NCBI RefSeq assembly: GCF_900142375.1
Contig: NZ_FRAR01000007.1
Span: 62,001 to 126,000, forward strand
Direction of reading: 5' to 3'
Length of the DNA: 64,000 nucleotides
Source of the DNA: Desulforamulus aeronauticus DSM 10349
GTDB taxonomy: Bacteria; Bacillota; Desulfotomaculia; Desulfotomaculales; Desulfotomaculaceae
Shown one piece after another: positions 8,233 to 17,768 of this stretch. Positions within the stretch are counted from its first letter, which is position 1, and each line of letters starts with the position of its first letter. Under the pieces are notes generated by a model. That model had not been told where the DNA came from and searched no databases. It worked only from the letters and a program-made list of their open reading frames with translations. Made by a program: the position numbers and the translations under genes.

Positions 8233-9546
8233 CTAAATACCGCCCAGGACAATGCCCATGACCAGGATAAATAGAGCAACACCGGTAAAAACATACTTGC
8301 CGAGGTAACCCCACCACTCACCCACTGGTTTTACTGCCCCTTTGTTTACTTGAGCCACCGCTCTTTTTACACCATAAACCCAGAAGAACACAAAGGCTGC
8401 TAGCACAGCACCAAAGGGCACCATATAAATGGTGACAAAATCAGAGAATTTGCCAAAGATTTCTATGTTTAAGTCGAGGGGTAACCCGATCACAAAGCCT
8501 GTTATGGCCACTATTATAGAAGCCTTTCTACGGTTCATCTTAAAACGATCCATCACCGCTTCCACCGGCACCTCCATTAGATTAATAGCAGAGGAGATCG
8601 CGGCAAAAAGAACTGCCAGGAAAAACAACAAACCAAAGAAAAAACCCCCAACCATGTGGCTAAAGATATAGGGAATCGTGATAAACAATAATGGTGGCCC
8701 TGCCTGTGGATCCTGCCCAAAGGCAAAGGCCGCAGGAATAACAACAAAGGCTGACAGCATTGAAGCGATGGTAGTCCAAAAGGCAGTATGGAAAGCGGAA
8801 AAGGGAATATCTTCGCTTTCACGCAGGTAACTGCCATAAACCAACATGGCCGCTCCCCCCAAGGATACAGTAAAAAAAGCTTGGCCCAGTGCATTTACCC
8901 AAGTCAAAGGTTCCTGCAATTTAGACCAATCCGGTACGGTTAAAAACCTAATTCCTTCTGAAGCTCCCTCCAAGCTTAAGGAACGTACCAATAGTAGCAC
9001 CAGAATAATAAACAAACCTGGCATCATGATCTTGTTTGCTTTTTCGATTCCAGCAGCAACACCTTTTACGATGATCGCTAACGTTATTAGCAGTGCTAAG
9101 GCATGCCAGAAGATGCTTTCCGGTTGCCCGGCAAAACTGCCAAAATATGAGCCAGGATTAATCTTAGTAAAGGCTCCTGTTAGTGATAGCCACAAATACT
9201 TTAGGACCCAGCCACAAACGATTAGGTAGAAGGTAAACACCCCGGTTACACCCAGCACCGGAATAACCCCCAAAGCTGCTCCTAATCCTCCCTTGCCCTT
9301 TTCCTTAAATACATTTTCAAAGGCACTAATGGCTCCTTTTTGCTGACTTCGGCCAAAGGCAAATTCACCCATCAGTCCAGTTACACCCAGAACGAAAGTA
9401 AAAAACAAATAGGGCACCAAAAAGGCACCGCCTCCAAAGGCTCCGATCCGAAAGGGGAACATCCAAATGGACCCCAAGCCCATGGCAGCACCCACAGCAG
9501 CTAAAATAAAACCATGCTTACCTGACCAAGCTTCACGTTCAGCCAT
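8233..9546 (-). CDS. sodium-dependent amino-acid symporter (NSS/SNF family)
   Basis: The 437-aa membrane protein starts with the NSS signature GAAMGLGSIWMFPF and GGGAFLVPYL and has about 11 hydrophobic segments. That is the short prokaryotic form typified by MhsT. Family members carry aromatic or hydrophobic amino acids with sodium. It is convergently oriented to, and close by, the tyrosine phenol-lyase gene, so tyrosine or another aromatic amino acid is a reasonable guess for the substrate (inference). ATG at 9546 follows AGGAAGTGAG. Confidence 0.88.
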   Translation of the reverse strand: MAEREAWSGKHGFILAAVGAAMGLGSIWMFPFRIGAFGGGAFLVPYLFFTFVLGVTGLMGEFAFGRSQQKGAISAFENVFKEKGKGGLGAALGVIPVLGVTGVFTFYLIVCGWVLKYLWLSLTGAFTKINPGSYFGSFAGQPESIFWHALALLITLAIIVKGVAAGIEKANKIMMPGLFIILVLLLVRSLSLEGASEGIRFLTVPDWSKLQEPLTWVNALGQAFFTVSLGGAAMLVYGSYLRESEDIPFSAFHTAFWTTIASMLSAFVVIPAAFAFGQDPQAGPPLLFITIPYIFSHMVGGFFFGLLFFLAVLFAAISSAINLMEVPVEAVMDRFKMNRRKASIIVAITGFVIGLPLDLNIEIFGKFSDFVTIYMVPFGAVLAAFVFFWVYGVKRAVAQVNKGAVKPVGEWWGYLGKYVFTGVALFILVMGIVLGGI

Positions 9547-9643
9547 CGTTCAACTCACTTCCTTTTAATGAATCTAAGGGTATAGCTTGATACTTAACCA
9601 TTCACAAAAGGTTGGGAAATAATTTTTCATCGGGATAAAAAGC

Positions 9644-9676
9644 AAAAAGCAGTTAGCTATTAGCCAACTACTTTTT
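9644..9676 (-). terminator. rho-independent terminator after the 51-aa gene
   Basis: On the minus strand AAAAAGTAGTTGG and its complement form a hairpin ending in GCTTTTTGCTTTTT. It lies 12 bases past the stop of the small gene at 9689-9844, which supports that gene being transcribed on its own. Confidence 0.75.
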
Positions 9677-9688
9677 GTTTCTTACTAT

Positions 9689-9844
9689 TTAAGGTACATA
9701 GTTACCATCAAATTCGAACTCTAAAGCACGTGCACCCGATTTTACTTTACAGTAAGATGCCTCGGTTTGATCTGTAAATGCATCTTTTAAGGTAGGGTTA
9801 GCGGTTCTTTGGCTTGTTGCTAGAGATTTATTTATTTTTGTCAT
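9689..9844 (-). CDS. 51-aa small protein of unknown function
   Basis: ATG at 9844-9842 is preceded by TAGGGGGGTAAACAGT and opens a 51-codon frame starting MTKINKSLATSQRTANPTLK and ending GARALEFEFDGNYVP. It has one cysteine (residue 32) and no signal peptide or membrane span. A terminator follows closely. It is divergent from tyrosine phenol-lyase, so the two may share a regulatory region. Family not recognised. Confidence 0.6.
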   Translation of the reverse strand: MTKINKSLATSQRTANPTLKDAFTDQTEASYCKVKSGARALEFEFDGNYVP

Positions 9845-10031
9845 ACTGTTTACCCCCCTAATCTTTTTCTAAGTAAATTCAATGTAAGTATTAGATTTTA
9901 TCTTGTTAAAAATACCTGGGATATTTTTACTGTTATTTTTTTTAAAAGTTTATGTCCAACTTGGATAAAAATCAGTAACAGTTACAAACTATTGTTGTCA
10001 ATGCTAAAAATAGTAGCAATAGCGTTTATGA

Positions 10032-11450
<1,419 letters not shown>

Positions 11451-11474
11451 AAAGGAACAAAAGATAATTTACGA

Positions 11475-11507
11475 AAGGGCCGATTCGGATTAACCATTTC
11501 GGCCCTT
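11475..11507 (+). terminator. hairpin between tpl and the permease gene
   Basis: AAGGGCCGA (11475-11483) and TCGGCCCTT (11499-11507) form a 9-bp stem. It is followed by TGTGTTAC rather than a clear T-run, so it could be a partial terminator or attenuator that sets the ratio of permease to TPL message. Confidence 0.5.
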
Positions 11508-11541
11508 GTGTTACATTATCGTAAATAAAAGGAGTATGCCC

Positions 11542-12942
11542 ATGAGTATCTTTCGAACTAAAGACGTAGAAGTAATGATCAGAGAGTCAAAAAGGCATGG
11601 CCTAATCAAATCATTAGGTGCTTTAGATATTACGCTAATCGGCATAGGTGTTATCATCGGTACCGGTATTTTTGTGCTAACGGGTGTGGCCGCTGCCAAA
11701 TATGCCGGACCAGGCCTGATGTTATCCTTTGTTCTGGCAGGGTTAACCGTGGCCTTCGTTTCTTTGGCTTTTTCGGAGCTGGCATCAATGATTCCGATAG
11801 CAGGCAGTGCCTATACTTATACCTATACCGCATTAGGTGAATCTTTAGCCTTTTTTGTTGGTTGGGGCTTAGTGCTGGAGTATACGGTGGGGGCCAGCGC
11901 GGTGGCAGGCGGTTGGTCTGCTTATTTCACTGGCATTTTGGCATCCGGGGGAGTACATTTACCAGAAGCTTTAACAAAGGTACCAGCTGACGGCGGTATT
12001 GTGAATTTACCCGCTGTTTTAATTGCACTATTTCTAATGTTATTACTAGTCAGAGGCACTAAGGAAAGTGCAAATCTAAATAAAATTCTGGTATTCATTA
12101 AGCTGGGCGCCATCTTTATTTTCTTAATACTGGCAGGGCCCAAGGTTAACCCAACCAACTGGAGCCCCTTTTTACCCTACGGCTGGCATGGGGTGGCTAC
12201 AGGGGCAGCGGTAATCTTTTTTGCCTACTTGGGCATAGATTCCATTGCTACCTCAGCAGAGGAAGCCAAAAATCCCAAACATGATATGCCCATTGGTATT
12301 CTCACTTCACTGGCCGTATGTACCGTATTGTATATCGCTGTGACTGCAGTATTGACTGGCACCACACCCTATCCACAATTAGATACAGCCGAACCGGTAA
12401 CCTTTGTTTTGCGTAATCTGGGCTATAGTGTGGGTTCCGCAATAGTGGGCACCGGGGCTATAGCGGGCCTAACAACGGTTCTCATGGTAATGATGTACGC
12501 GCAAACCCGAGCTTTCTTTGCCATGTCCCGTGATGGCCTGATTCCCCGTTCCCTATGCAAACTTCACCCGAAATTTGGCTCACCCTATCTCGTCACGATC
12601 CTTGTTGGTATTGCCGTTGCCACCATGAGCGGCTTTACTCCCATTCATCTGGTGGCGGAAATGTGTAGTATCGGCACCTTGTTTGCCTTCTTTATGTCCA
12701 TCATCGGCGTGATGCGGCTCCGCAAAACCAAACCTGACTGGGAACGTCCCTTTAGGTGTCCGGCACTATTCGTGATTGGTCCGTTGGCTCTGATTTTCTG
12801 TGCTTTCGTGATGGGAAATTTACCAGCTCATACTTGGAGAAATTTCTTCGTCTGGATGGCCATTGGTATTATAACCTATTTTGCCTATGGTCGTACCCAT
12901 AGTGTTCTAGCCCAACAAGAATCTGATGCTTCCAAAAGTTAA
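11542..12942 (+). CDS. APC-family amino-acid permease
   Basis: The 466-aa product has about 12 membrane spans and the APC signature LIGIGVIIGTGIFVLTG near the N-terminus, with EEAKNPKHDMPIGI in the middle. It resembles cationic amino-acid transporter-like permeases (YfnA group). AAAGGAG is best spaced for ATG at 11542, not for ATG at 11536 or the longer frame. It lies downstream of tpl in the same direction, so it may import tyrosine or export a related compound (inference); substrate not visible from sequence. Confidence 0.88.
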   Translation: MSIFRTKDVEVMIRESKRHGLIKSLGALDITLIGIGVIIGTGIFVLTGVAAAKYAGPGLMLSFVLAGLTVAFVSLAFSELASMIPIAGSAYTYTYTALGESLAFFVGWGLVLEYTVGASAVAGGWSAYFTGILASGGVHLPEALTKVPADGGIVNLPAVLIALFLMLLLVRGTKESANLNKILVFIKLGAIFIFLILAGPKVNPTNWSPFLPYGWHGVATGAAVIFFAYLGIDSIATSAEEAKNPKHDMPIGILTSLAVCTVLYIAVTAVLTGTTPYPQLDTAEPVTFVLRNLGYSVGSAIVGTGAIAGLTTVLMVMMYAQTRAFFAMSRDGLIPRSLCKLHPKFGSPYLVTILVGIAVATMSGFTPIHLVAEMCSIGTLFAFFMSIIGVMRLRKTKPDWERPFRCPALFVIGPLALIFCAFVMGNLPAHTWRNFFVWMAIGIITYFAYGRTHSVLAQQESDASKS

Positions 12943-12962
12943 ATGAAAAAGGAGGCCATGTC

Positions 12963-13118
12963 ATGGCTGAGAAAGAAAATGGATTAGGTTTCTTTGGTGT
13001 TACCTTTGCAGGAGTTACCAAAAAAGACAAGGATAATGATTATAAGGAAGAATACTCCAGTGATGTAGCAATACCCAGCAAAAAAATCGAAGATACAAAA
13101 ACCAAAAAGAAATCCTAA
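12963..13118 (+). CDS. 51-aa lysine-rich small protein
   Basis: ATG at 12963 follows AAAGGAGGCCATGTC, a strong ribosome site, 20 bases after the permease stop. The product starts MAEKENGLGFFGVTFAGVTK and becomes very rich in Lys, Asp and Glu, ending in KTKKKS. It has no cysteine or membrane span. The position suggests a last operon gene that partners with the permease or TPL (inference). A bidirectional terminator follows. Family not recognised. Confidence 0.65.
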   Translation: MAEKENGLGFFGVTFAGVTKKDKDNDYKEEYSSDVAIPSKKIEDTKTKKKS

Positions 13119-13122
13119 TTAG

Positions 13123-13150
13123 TAAAGGCCGGGCATAATCCCGGCCTTTA
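13123..13150. terminator. bidirectional terminator between the tpl operon and rubrerythrin
   Basis: TAAAGGCCGGG and CCCGGCCTTTA are perfect 11-bp complements around a 6-nt loop. The hairpin sits between convergent genes, two bases from the rubrerythrin stop codon, and can serve both strands. Confidence 0.85.
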
Positions 13151-13152
13151 CT

Positions 13153-13686
13153 TTAGTAGTTTTCACACAGTAGCTCATAGTGGGCCTGTGGATGGGCACA
13201 GGCTGGGCATAACTCTGGTGCTTCGTTACCTTTATGAACATAGCCGCAGTTACGGCACTTCCATTTTACTTCTTCATCTCTTTTAAATACTTTACCCTCT
13301 TCAATATTCTTTAACAGGGCTAAGAAGCGTTTTTCATGCTCCTCTTCCACTTCACCGATTTCCCGGAACACATCTGCTATTTCAGTAAAGCCCTCTTCCC
13401 GGGCAATTTTCTCAAATTCTACATACATACTAGTGTATTCATAATTTTCGCCAGCAGCCGCTTCTTTGAGGTGAGTTTTAGTATCGGTAATACCATTTAA
13501 AAACTTAAATAGCCGCTTAGCATGTTCCTTTTCATTATCGGCAGTTTCTACAAAGATAGCCGCAATTTGCTCATAACCTTCTCGCTTAGCTGCGCTAGCC
13601 CAATAGGAATACTTATTGCGGGCTTGGCTTTCCCCTGAAAAGGCAGCTTTTAAATTTTCTTCGGTTTTAGTTCCTTTTAAATTCAT
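13153..13686 (-). CDS. rbr: rubrerythrin
   Basis: The 177-aa non-haem iron protein reduces hydrogen peroxide in anaerobes. The N-terminal ferritin-like domain has the diiron ligands in [21 protein letters not shown], and later [10 protein letters not shown] and [10 protein letters not shown]. The C-terminal rubredoxin domain has CRNCGY and CPACAH. Length and order match classical rubrerythrin. It is transcribed alone with the terminator at 13123-13150. Confidence 0.96.
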   Translation of the reverse strand: MNLKGTKTEENLKAAFSGESQARNKYSYWASAAKREGYEQIAAIFVETADNEKEHAKRLFKFLNGITDTKTHLKEAAAGENYEYTSMYVEFEKIAREEGFTEIADVFREIGEVEEEHEKRFLALLKNIEEGKVFKRDEEVKWKCRNCGYVHKGNEAPELCPACAHPQAHYELLCENY

Positions 13687-13810
13687 GTTGACCTCCTTAT
13701 GGATTTTTCTATATTTTTTAATATATTTTATTTATTCTCGTCAAGATAAATATTCTCCTCTCAATTCATCAATTATTAATCATTTGTTCATACTTTTGTT
13801 ATTTTGTAGG

Positions 13811-13853
13811 AAAAACGAAGCCTCCGCCAAGTCTTTAGATCCGGCGGAGGCTT
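13811..13853 (-). terminator. rho-independent terminator downstream of the UGA-containing arsC-like gene
   Basis: AAGCCTCCGCC and GGCGGAGGCTT form an 11-bp GC-rich stem, followed on the minus strand by CGTTTTT. It lies about 120 bases after the stop of the ArsC/Spx-like gene, with a second AT-rich hairpin (13920-13950) between. Confidence 0.8.
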
Positions 13854-13919
13854 AGGTTTTCCTTATGTAAATCGGTTCTACCTTCCAGTAAATTACTTAC
13901 CCTAGCAAAGATCACGGTC

Positions 13920-13950
13920 AATTTCACCTTATTGCAAAATGGGTGAAATT
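13920..13950. repeat. 9-bp inverted repeat in the 3' region of the arsC-like gene
   Basis: AATTTCACC (13920-13928) and GGTGAAATT (13942-13950) form a perfect stem. There is no T-run. It lies 22 bases past the stop of the UGA-containing gene and is too far from the UGA to be its bacterial SECIS. Confidence 0.5.
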
Positions 13951-13972
13951 AGTATCTACTTTCCCTGCTAGC

Positions 13973-14341
13973 TTATTTATGGTAAGTAGAAAATGCTTCT
14001 TCCCATATCACGTCTTTAAAACCCACCAGCACTTTTTGTCCATCCGTCAGAATAGGACGCTTTACCAACATACCGTCTGAGGCTAAAATACCGTATAATT
14101 CCTCCTGCGTGGCTGTTTTTATTTTATCCTTAATCCCTAGTTCCTTGTATTTTACACCACTGGTATTAAAGAACTTTTTCAGTTCTAAGCCACTTTTCTG
14201 ATGCAATTCCTTTATTTCGTCCCGAGTAGGCTTCTCTTCTACGATATGTCGAGTCTCAAAGGGAATACCTCTTTGCGTAAGCCAATCCTTGGCTTTCTTT
14301 ACAGTTGTTCATCTCGGATAGTCAAACAAAATCCAGGGCAT
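13973..14341 (-). CDS. ArsC/Spx-family thioredoxin-fold protein, probable selenoprotein (in-frame UGA)
   Basis: ATG at 14341-14339 follows AAGAGG with 8-nt spacing. Codon 11 (14311-14309) is TGA; reading through gives a complete 122-aa ArsC/Spx-family protein. The context is MPWILFDYPR-U-TTVKKAKDWL, so the UGA falls where relatives have the first Cys of YPKCSTC; the second Cys is Val. The downstream part keeps family features: LKKFFNTSGVKYKELG, DGMLVKRPIL and VLVGFKDVIWEE. A perfect hairpin follows the UGA at SECIS distance. ArsC-like selenoproteins are known in bacteria, so selenocysteine is the best reading. It may be a redox enzyme rather than an arsenate reductase. A TTG start at 14206 would give an implausible fragment. 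Confidence 0.85.
14279..14295 (-). promoter_or_regulatory. SECIS-like hairpin
   Basis: On the minus strand AAGCCAA-GGA-TTGGCTT forms a perfect 7-bp stem with a 3-nt loop whose first base is G. The loop G is the 21st base after the TGA at 14311-14309. Bacterial SECIS elements have a G at the start of a small apical loop about 16-37 nt after UGA, so position and shape both fit. Confidence 0.78.
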
Positions 14342-14373
14342 GAGTTAATCCTCTTTTCCATATTATTAACGAG

Positions 14374-14838
14374 CTACTGTTTTTCCTTTAAAAATAGAGC
14401 AATCTCAAATTCCCCAATGGAGGTAATTAAAGGCAGCAAAAGAGCTTTTTCATTGCCTACAGATAAGGATTTGTATTCCCCGATCAAGACCTGCGGTGTC
14501 GCAATATCACAAGTATAATCGTGGTTTGCCAGGATTGTCACTGCATTGCCACCGATAATATTCGCCACCTCACCGATGGCCGAAGAAACAAAGCTGTCTA
14601 TTTCAGCCATTTCCATCCCGCTCATAATTTTAACCATTTCCAAAACCATATCTTTAGGGAAGGTAAACAGAATCGTGCCTCTCAGGTCACCGGTTACGCC
14701 AAGGATAACACTGGCATCTTTACTTAATACCATATCTTCCAGTAATTTCAGTGTTCCTCTTTCGGCTTGTAAATCTAACATCAATTGAAATACATCCGTA
14801 GTTGCTTGGTAAAAGGAGTTTACATATTCCGCTTTCAT
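14374..14838 (-). CDS. cheX: CheX-like chemotaxis phosphatase
   Basis: The 154-aa soluble protein carries the CheC/CheX/FliY phosphatase motif in AIGEVANIIGGNAV, with the Glu and Asn that act on phosphorylated CheY. The surrounding fold (LGVTGDLRGTILFTFP, ending EIALFLKEK) is that of CheX. The first codons overlap the stop of the bacteriohemerythrin gene by four bases, so translation is coupled. No other che genes are in the window apart from two MCPs. Confidence 0.88.
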   Translation of the reverse strand: MKAEYVNSFYQATTDVFQLMLDLQAERGTLKLLEDMVLSKDASVILGVTGDLRGTILFTFPKDMVLEMVKIMSGMEMAEIDSFVSSAIGEVANIIGGNAVTILANHDYTCDIATPQVLIGEYKSLSVGNEKALLLPLITSIGEFEIALFLKEKQ

Positions 14839-15257
14839 TCAATCTTTCCCCCTTGGGCCTCTACATATTCGCCAATTTTCTGATCTGTTGCAGCCACATG
14901 CATAATTAACCATGCCATGAGTTTACCGCCAAATTCTTGCATAAGTTCTTCGCTATAGCCTTCCTGATCTAAACGATTGACATAGCCATTGACAGCCTCT
15001 TTAAATTTAGCATGAGCCTGCTTGTGATTTTCCAAATCTGGATAGTTGATTTGTGCTTGGTAAACTTCCTCTTCATCAAAATGAACTACAACATATTCTT
15101 GCATGAAAGCCATCGTTGCTTTAATTGTTTCTAACTTTGCTTCCCAGGCACCCTCTTGACGAACCGTCTGGATAAAATCTGATACCCGGTTAAAGAGCTC
15201 TTCATGCTGCTGATCAATGAGAGGTACGCCTATTTTATACTTCTCTTTCCACATCAT
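14835..15257 (-). CDS. bacteriohemerythrin
   Basis: The 140-aa protein has the hemerythrin iron ligands: His/Glu in DQQHEELFNR, HFDEEEV, ENHKQAHAKF, and HVAATDQKIGEY near the C-terminus. Single-domain bacteriohemerythrins bind oxygen reversibly and are common in motile microaerophiles and anaerobes. The stop overlaps cheX by ATGA, suggesting an oxygen-binding protein made in step with a chemotaxis phosphatase. Start is one of two adjacent ATG codons after AAAGGCAGG. Confidence 0.92.
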   Translation of the reverse strand: MMWKEKYKIGVPLIDQQHEELFNRVSDFIQTVRQEGAWEAKLETIKATMAFMQEYVVVHFDEEEVYQAQINYPDLENHKQAHAKFKEAVNGYVNRLDQEGYSEELMQEFGGKLMAWLIMHVAATDQKIGEYVEAQGGKIE

Positions 15258-15463
15258 CTAACAAACCTGCCTTTCAAGTTAAGATCGATCTTTCCGGCAA
15301 TTAACAAACCCATGATTCATAAGACGTTGGTTGATTAACTAATTTTATTTAATATTAGAAAAATTTACAAGGCTCCAGATTCAACTTTAACCCCAAATGA
15401 TTGTTAATGAACCCATAGAAAATTTGGCTTCCGTCAAGTCTATTAAACACACCTGTGGGATCA

Positions 15464-16174
15464 TTACCCCCTGTCTATCGCGGCCAAGATTCCCTTGATA
15501 ATCAAGGCTGGCGTGGGAGGGCAGCCGGGGACATAAACATCCACGGGGAGATGCTTGCCGACGCCACCTCCGGCAGCGTAAGCCTCTTTAAAGATTCCTC
15601 CCCCACAGGCACAGGCTCCAACAGCTACAACCAGAGTGGGCTTGGGGCAGGCTTCATAGGTTTTTTGCAAAGCAATCTCTAGGTTTCTGGTTACCGAACC
15701 AGTGACCAATAGCATATCGGCGTGACGGGGAGATGCCACAAAATCAATCCCATACTGTTGGATGTCATAAACAGGGTTCGTAACCGAGTTAATTTCAAAA
15801 TCACAACCGTTACAAGATCCCGCGTCAACATAGCGAATGTGTAGAGATCTTCGACAATCCTTTTTTAGTTTACTTCGTAGTTCCTGACCTAGTTGTTCAG
15901 TTGAAACGCTGGAGGAAATGACCGGGATTTCAGTCTCTGTTATGGCATTGACAGGGCAAGAACGGAGACAGGAATGACAAAATATACAGCCCCTGGGGTT
16001 GATAACTTTATTTTTTAAAGCCCCCGTGGGACATGTGTTTTCACATTTAGGGCAATCGGCCAGACAAGACTCTTGATGAATAATGGGTAGTCCCCTGCCA
16101 AAGCCCTCACCCCAGGAAGTGGAATCCTCAGTGATGATTCGACTATTGATTAATGATTTTACTAAATTTAACAT
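15464..16174 (-). CDS. HyfH-HyfI fusion: polyferredoxin plus hydrogenase small subunit
   Basis: The 236-aa protein joins two modules usually encoded separately. Residues about 30-85 hold two [4Fe-4S] ferredoxin motifs (CLADCPKCENTCP and CIFCHSCLRSCP), as in HyfH/HycF. Residues about 105-236 are a NuoB/HyfI-type small subunit with DAGSCNGCDFEI, GACACGGGIF and VPGCPPTP for the proximal cluster. It is the last gene of the hydrogenase operon, 16 bases after the large subunit. It would pass electrons from a soluble donor to the [NiFe] site. Confidence 0.9.
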   Translation of the reverse strand: MLNLVKSLINSRIITEDSTSWGEGFGRGLPIIHQESCLADCPKCENTCPTGALKNKVINPRGCIFCHSCLRSCPVNAITETEIPVISSSVSTEQLGQELRSKLKKDCRRSLHIRYVDAGSCNGCDFEINSVTNPVYDIQQYGIDFVASPRHADMLLVTGSVTRNLEIALQKTYEACPKPTLVVAVGACACGGGIFKEAYAAGGGVGKHLPVDVYVPGCPPTPALIIKGILAAIDRG

Positions 16175-16190
16175 TTTGCTTTAATCCCAC

Positions 16191-17768
16191 CTATCGATCT
16201 AAACATGCGTAACACAATTCAAAACTTTTATTGATTAACGGAAAATCAGGTACAATATTGCCGGGTACACACAGGGGCAAAACAGGCCAATTACAGTGAG
16301 AGGCAGAACGAACCATATAACGGAAAATCCTATTGTCAGGCCCACTCATCACCCAATGCACATTGGCTCCCCGGGCGGATTCAGTGTATCCCACAGCGGT
16401 TCTGTAGGGTGGCAAGTTAGGAAGTTCTACTGCCAAAGCTCCCTCTGAAAGATGTAAAAAAGCCTGCTGTAAAATGGCAAAGGTTTGTTCACTTTCTTCT
16501 ATTCGTTGATTTAATCGACTAAGAACATCCCCCTCAATTTGCGTGGGGATCTTGAATGCAAAATCCGCATAGGCTCCATAGGGTAATTCTGTTCGCAAAT
16601 CCCTTTTAACCCCCGACGCTCTGGCGGCCGGACCAACTGCCCCTAAGGCTAATGCTACTTCCTTTGGCAGGATGCCGGTTGTTCTCATCCGATCCACTAA
16701 TGACTGTGAGGCAAGCATGATAGAGGTAATTTTTTTAAGTTCTTGCTCCACTTCTTTTAATTCTGAACTAATTTCCGATGTATTGGCTACGTCCTTTTGT
16801 ATTCCACCAGGGATAACCATTCCTCTTAGATACCTGTGTCCGGTCAGGCGCATATTCATTCTCATCAGTCGTTCCTTGAGCATAGCTCCACGGCTAATGC
16901 CAAAGGAAAAACCTATCCCAGCACACATATTCCCAATATCGCCTATATGATTGTAAAGTCGTTCCATCTCCAGCAAGATAGTTCTGATGTACAAAGCCCT
17001 TTTCGGTACAGCGACTCCTGCCAAGGTTTCAATAGCTTGGGCATAGGCCACTGAGTGAGACGCAGAACAAACACCACAAATTCTTTCGGCAACCAGTGCT
17101 GCATCAGCATAGTGCTTTCCTTCAGCGGCTTTCTCAATACCCCGGTGGGTATAAAATAGCTGGGCCTGTAAATCTATCACGTCTTCTCCAAAGGTAAAAA
17201 ATCGGAAATGACCTGGCTCAATGATACCCGCATGAATTGGCCCCACCGGTACCTGAAAAAGCCCCTCCCCTTCCACTGAACAAAACTCCAATTTCCCGGT
17301 AACCCTCGGAACTACTGTATTAGCAGCAAAGTCCTTTCGTAAGGGGTAAATATCTTCAGGCCAATCCCCGTGAACAGCTAGTCTACGTAAATCCGGATGC
17401 CCCACAGGAATGATGCCAAACATGTCTTTCATTTCTCTTTCCAGCCAATGGGCAGCCGGTATCAGCGGTGTAATAGAAGGATAGCTTGGCTGCTCAGCAT
17501 CCAGCACTACCTTTAATTCAATGATGGTATTTTCCCCAGGGAGGGCAAATACAGTGTATACTGTAAAAATTCCAAACTGCTGCCTTTTATCTGTGGCAGT
17601 CATAGTTACTAAAAAGGCCCCTTGTTTTTTTAACATGTCTACGGCTTCGGAAAATTTGCTTACTGGTACACCAAGCTTAATGTTTCGCACAGCACCGTTA
17701 GTCGTTATTTTTATTAAGTCACAGTCCGGGTGTTCAGAAAAGACTTTCCAAAAGGGTTGATTACACAC
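16191..17768 (-). CDS. hyfG: hydrogenase large subunit, HyfG-like (NuoC+NuoD fusion)
   Basis: The 525-aa protein has an N-terminal NuoC-like part (HWLEREMKDMFGI) and a C-terminal large-subunit domain. All four [NiFe] cysteines are present: RICGVC (Cys231, Cys234) and CYAC (Cys519, Cys522). It ends at CYACLDR, exactly where HycE/HyfG-type precursors are cut, so there is no C-terminal propeptide. The GTG start follows GGAGGG and overlaps hyfF by 8 bases. In group 4 hydrogenases this subunit makes H2 while the membrane arm may pump ions. Confidence 0.93.
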   Translation of the reverse strand: MCNQPFWKVFSEHPDCDLIKITTNGAVRNIKLGVPVSKFSEAVDMLKKQGAFLVTMTATDKRQQFGIFTVYTVFALPGENTIIELKVVLDAEQPSYPSITPLIPAAHWLEREMKDMFGIIPVGHPDLRRLAVHGDWPEDIYPLRKDFAANTVVPRVTGKLEFCSVEGEGLFQVPVGPIHAGIIEPGHFRFFTFGEDVIDLQAQLFYTHRGIEKAAEGKHYADAALVAERICGVCSASHSVAYAQAIETLAGVAVPKRALYIRTILLEMERLYNHIGDIGNMCAGIGFSFGISRGAMLKERLMRMNMRLTGHRYLRGMVIPGGIQKDVANTSEISSELKEVEQELKKITSIMLASQSLVDRMRTTGILPKEVALALGAVGPAARASGVKRDLRTELPYGAYADFAFKIPTQIEGDVLSRLNQRIEESEQTFAILQQAFLHLSEGALAVELPNLPPYRTAVGYTESARGANVHWVMSGPDNRIFRYMVRSASHCNWPVLPLCVPGNIVPDFPLINKSFELCYACLDR

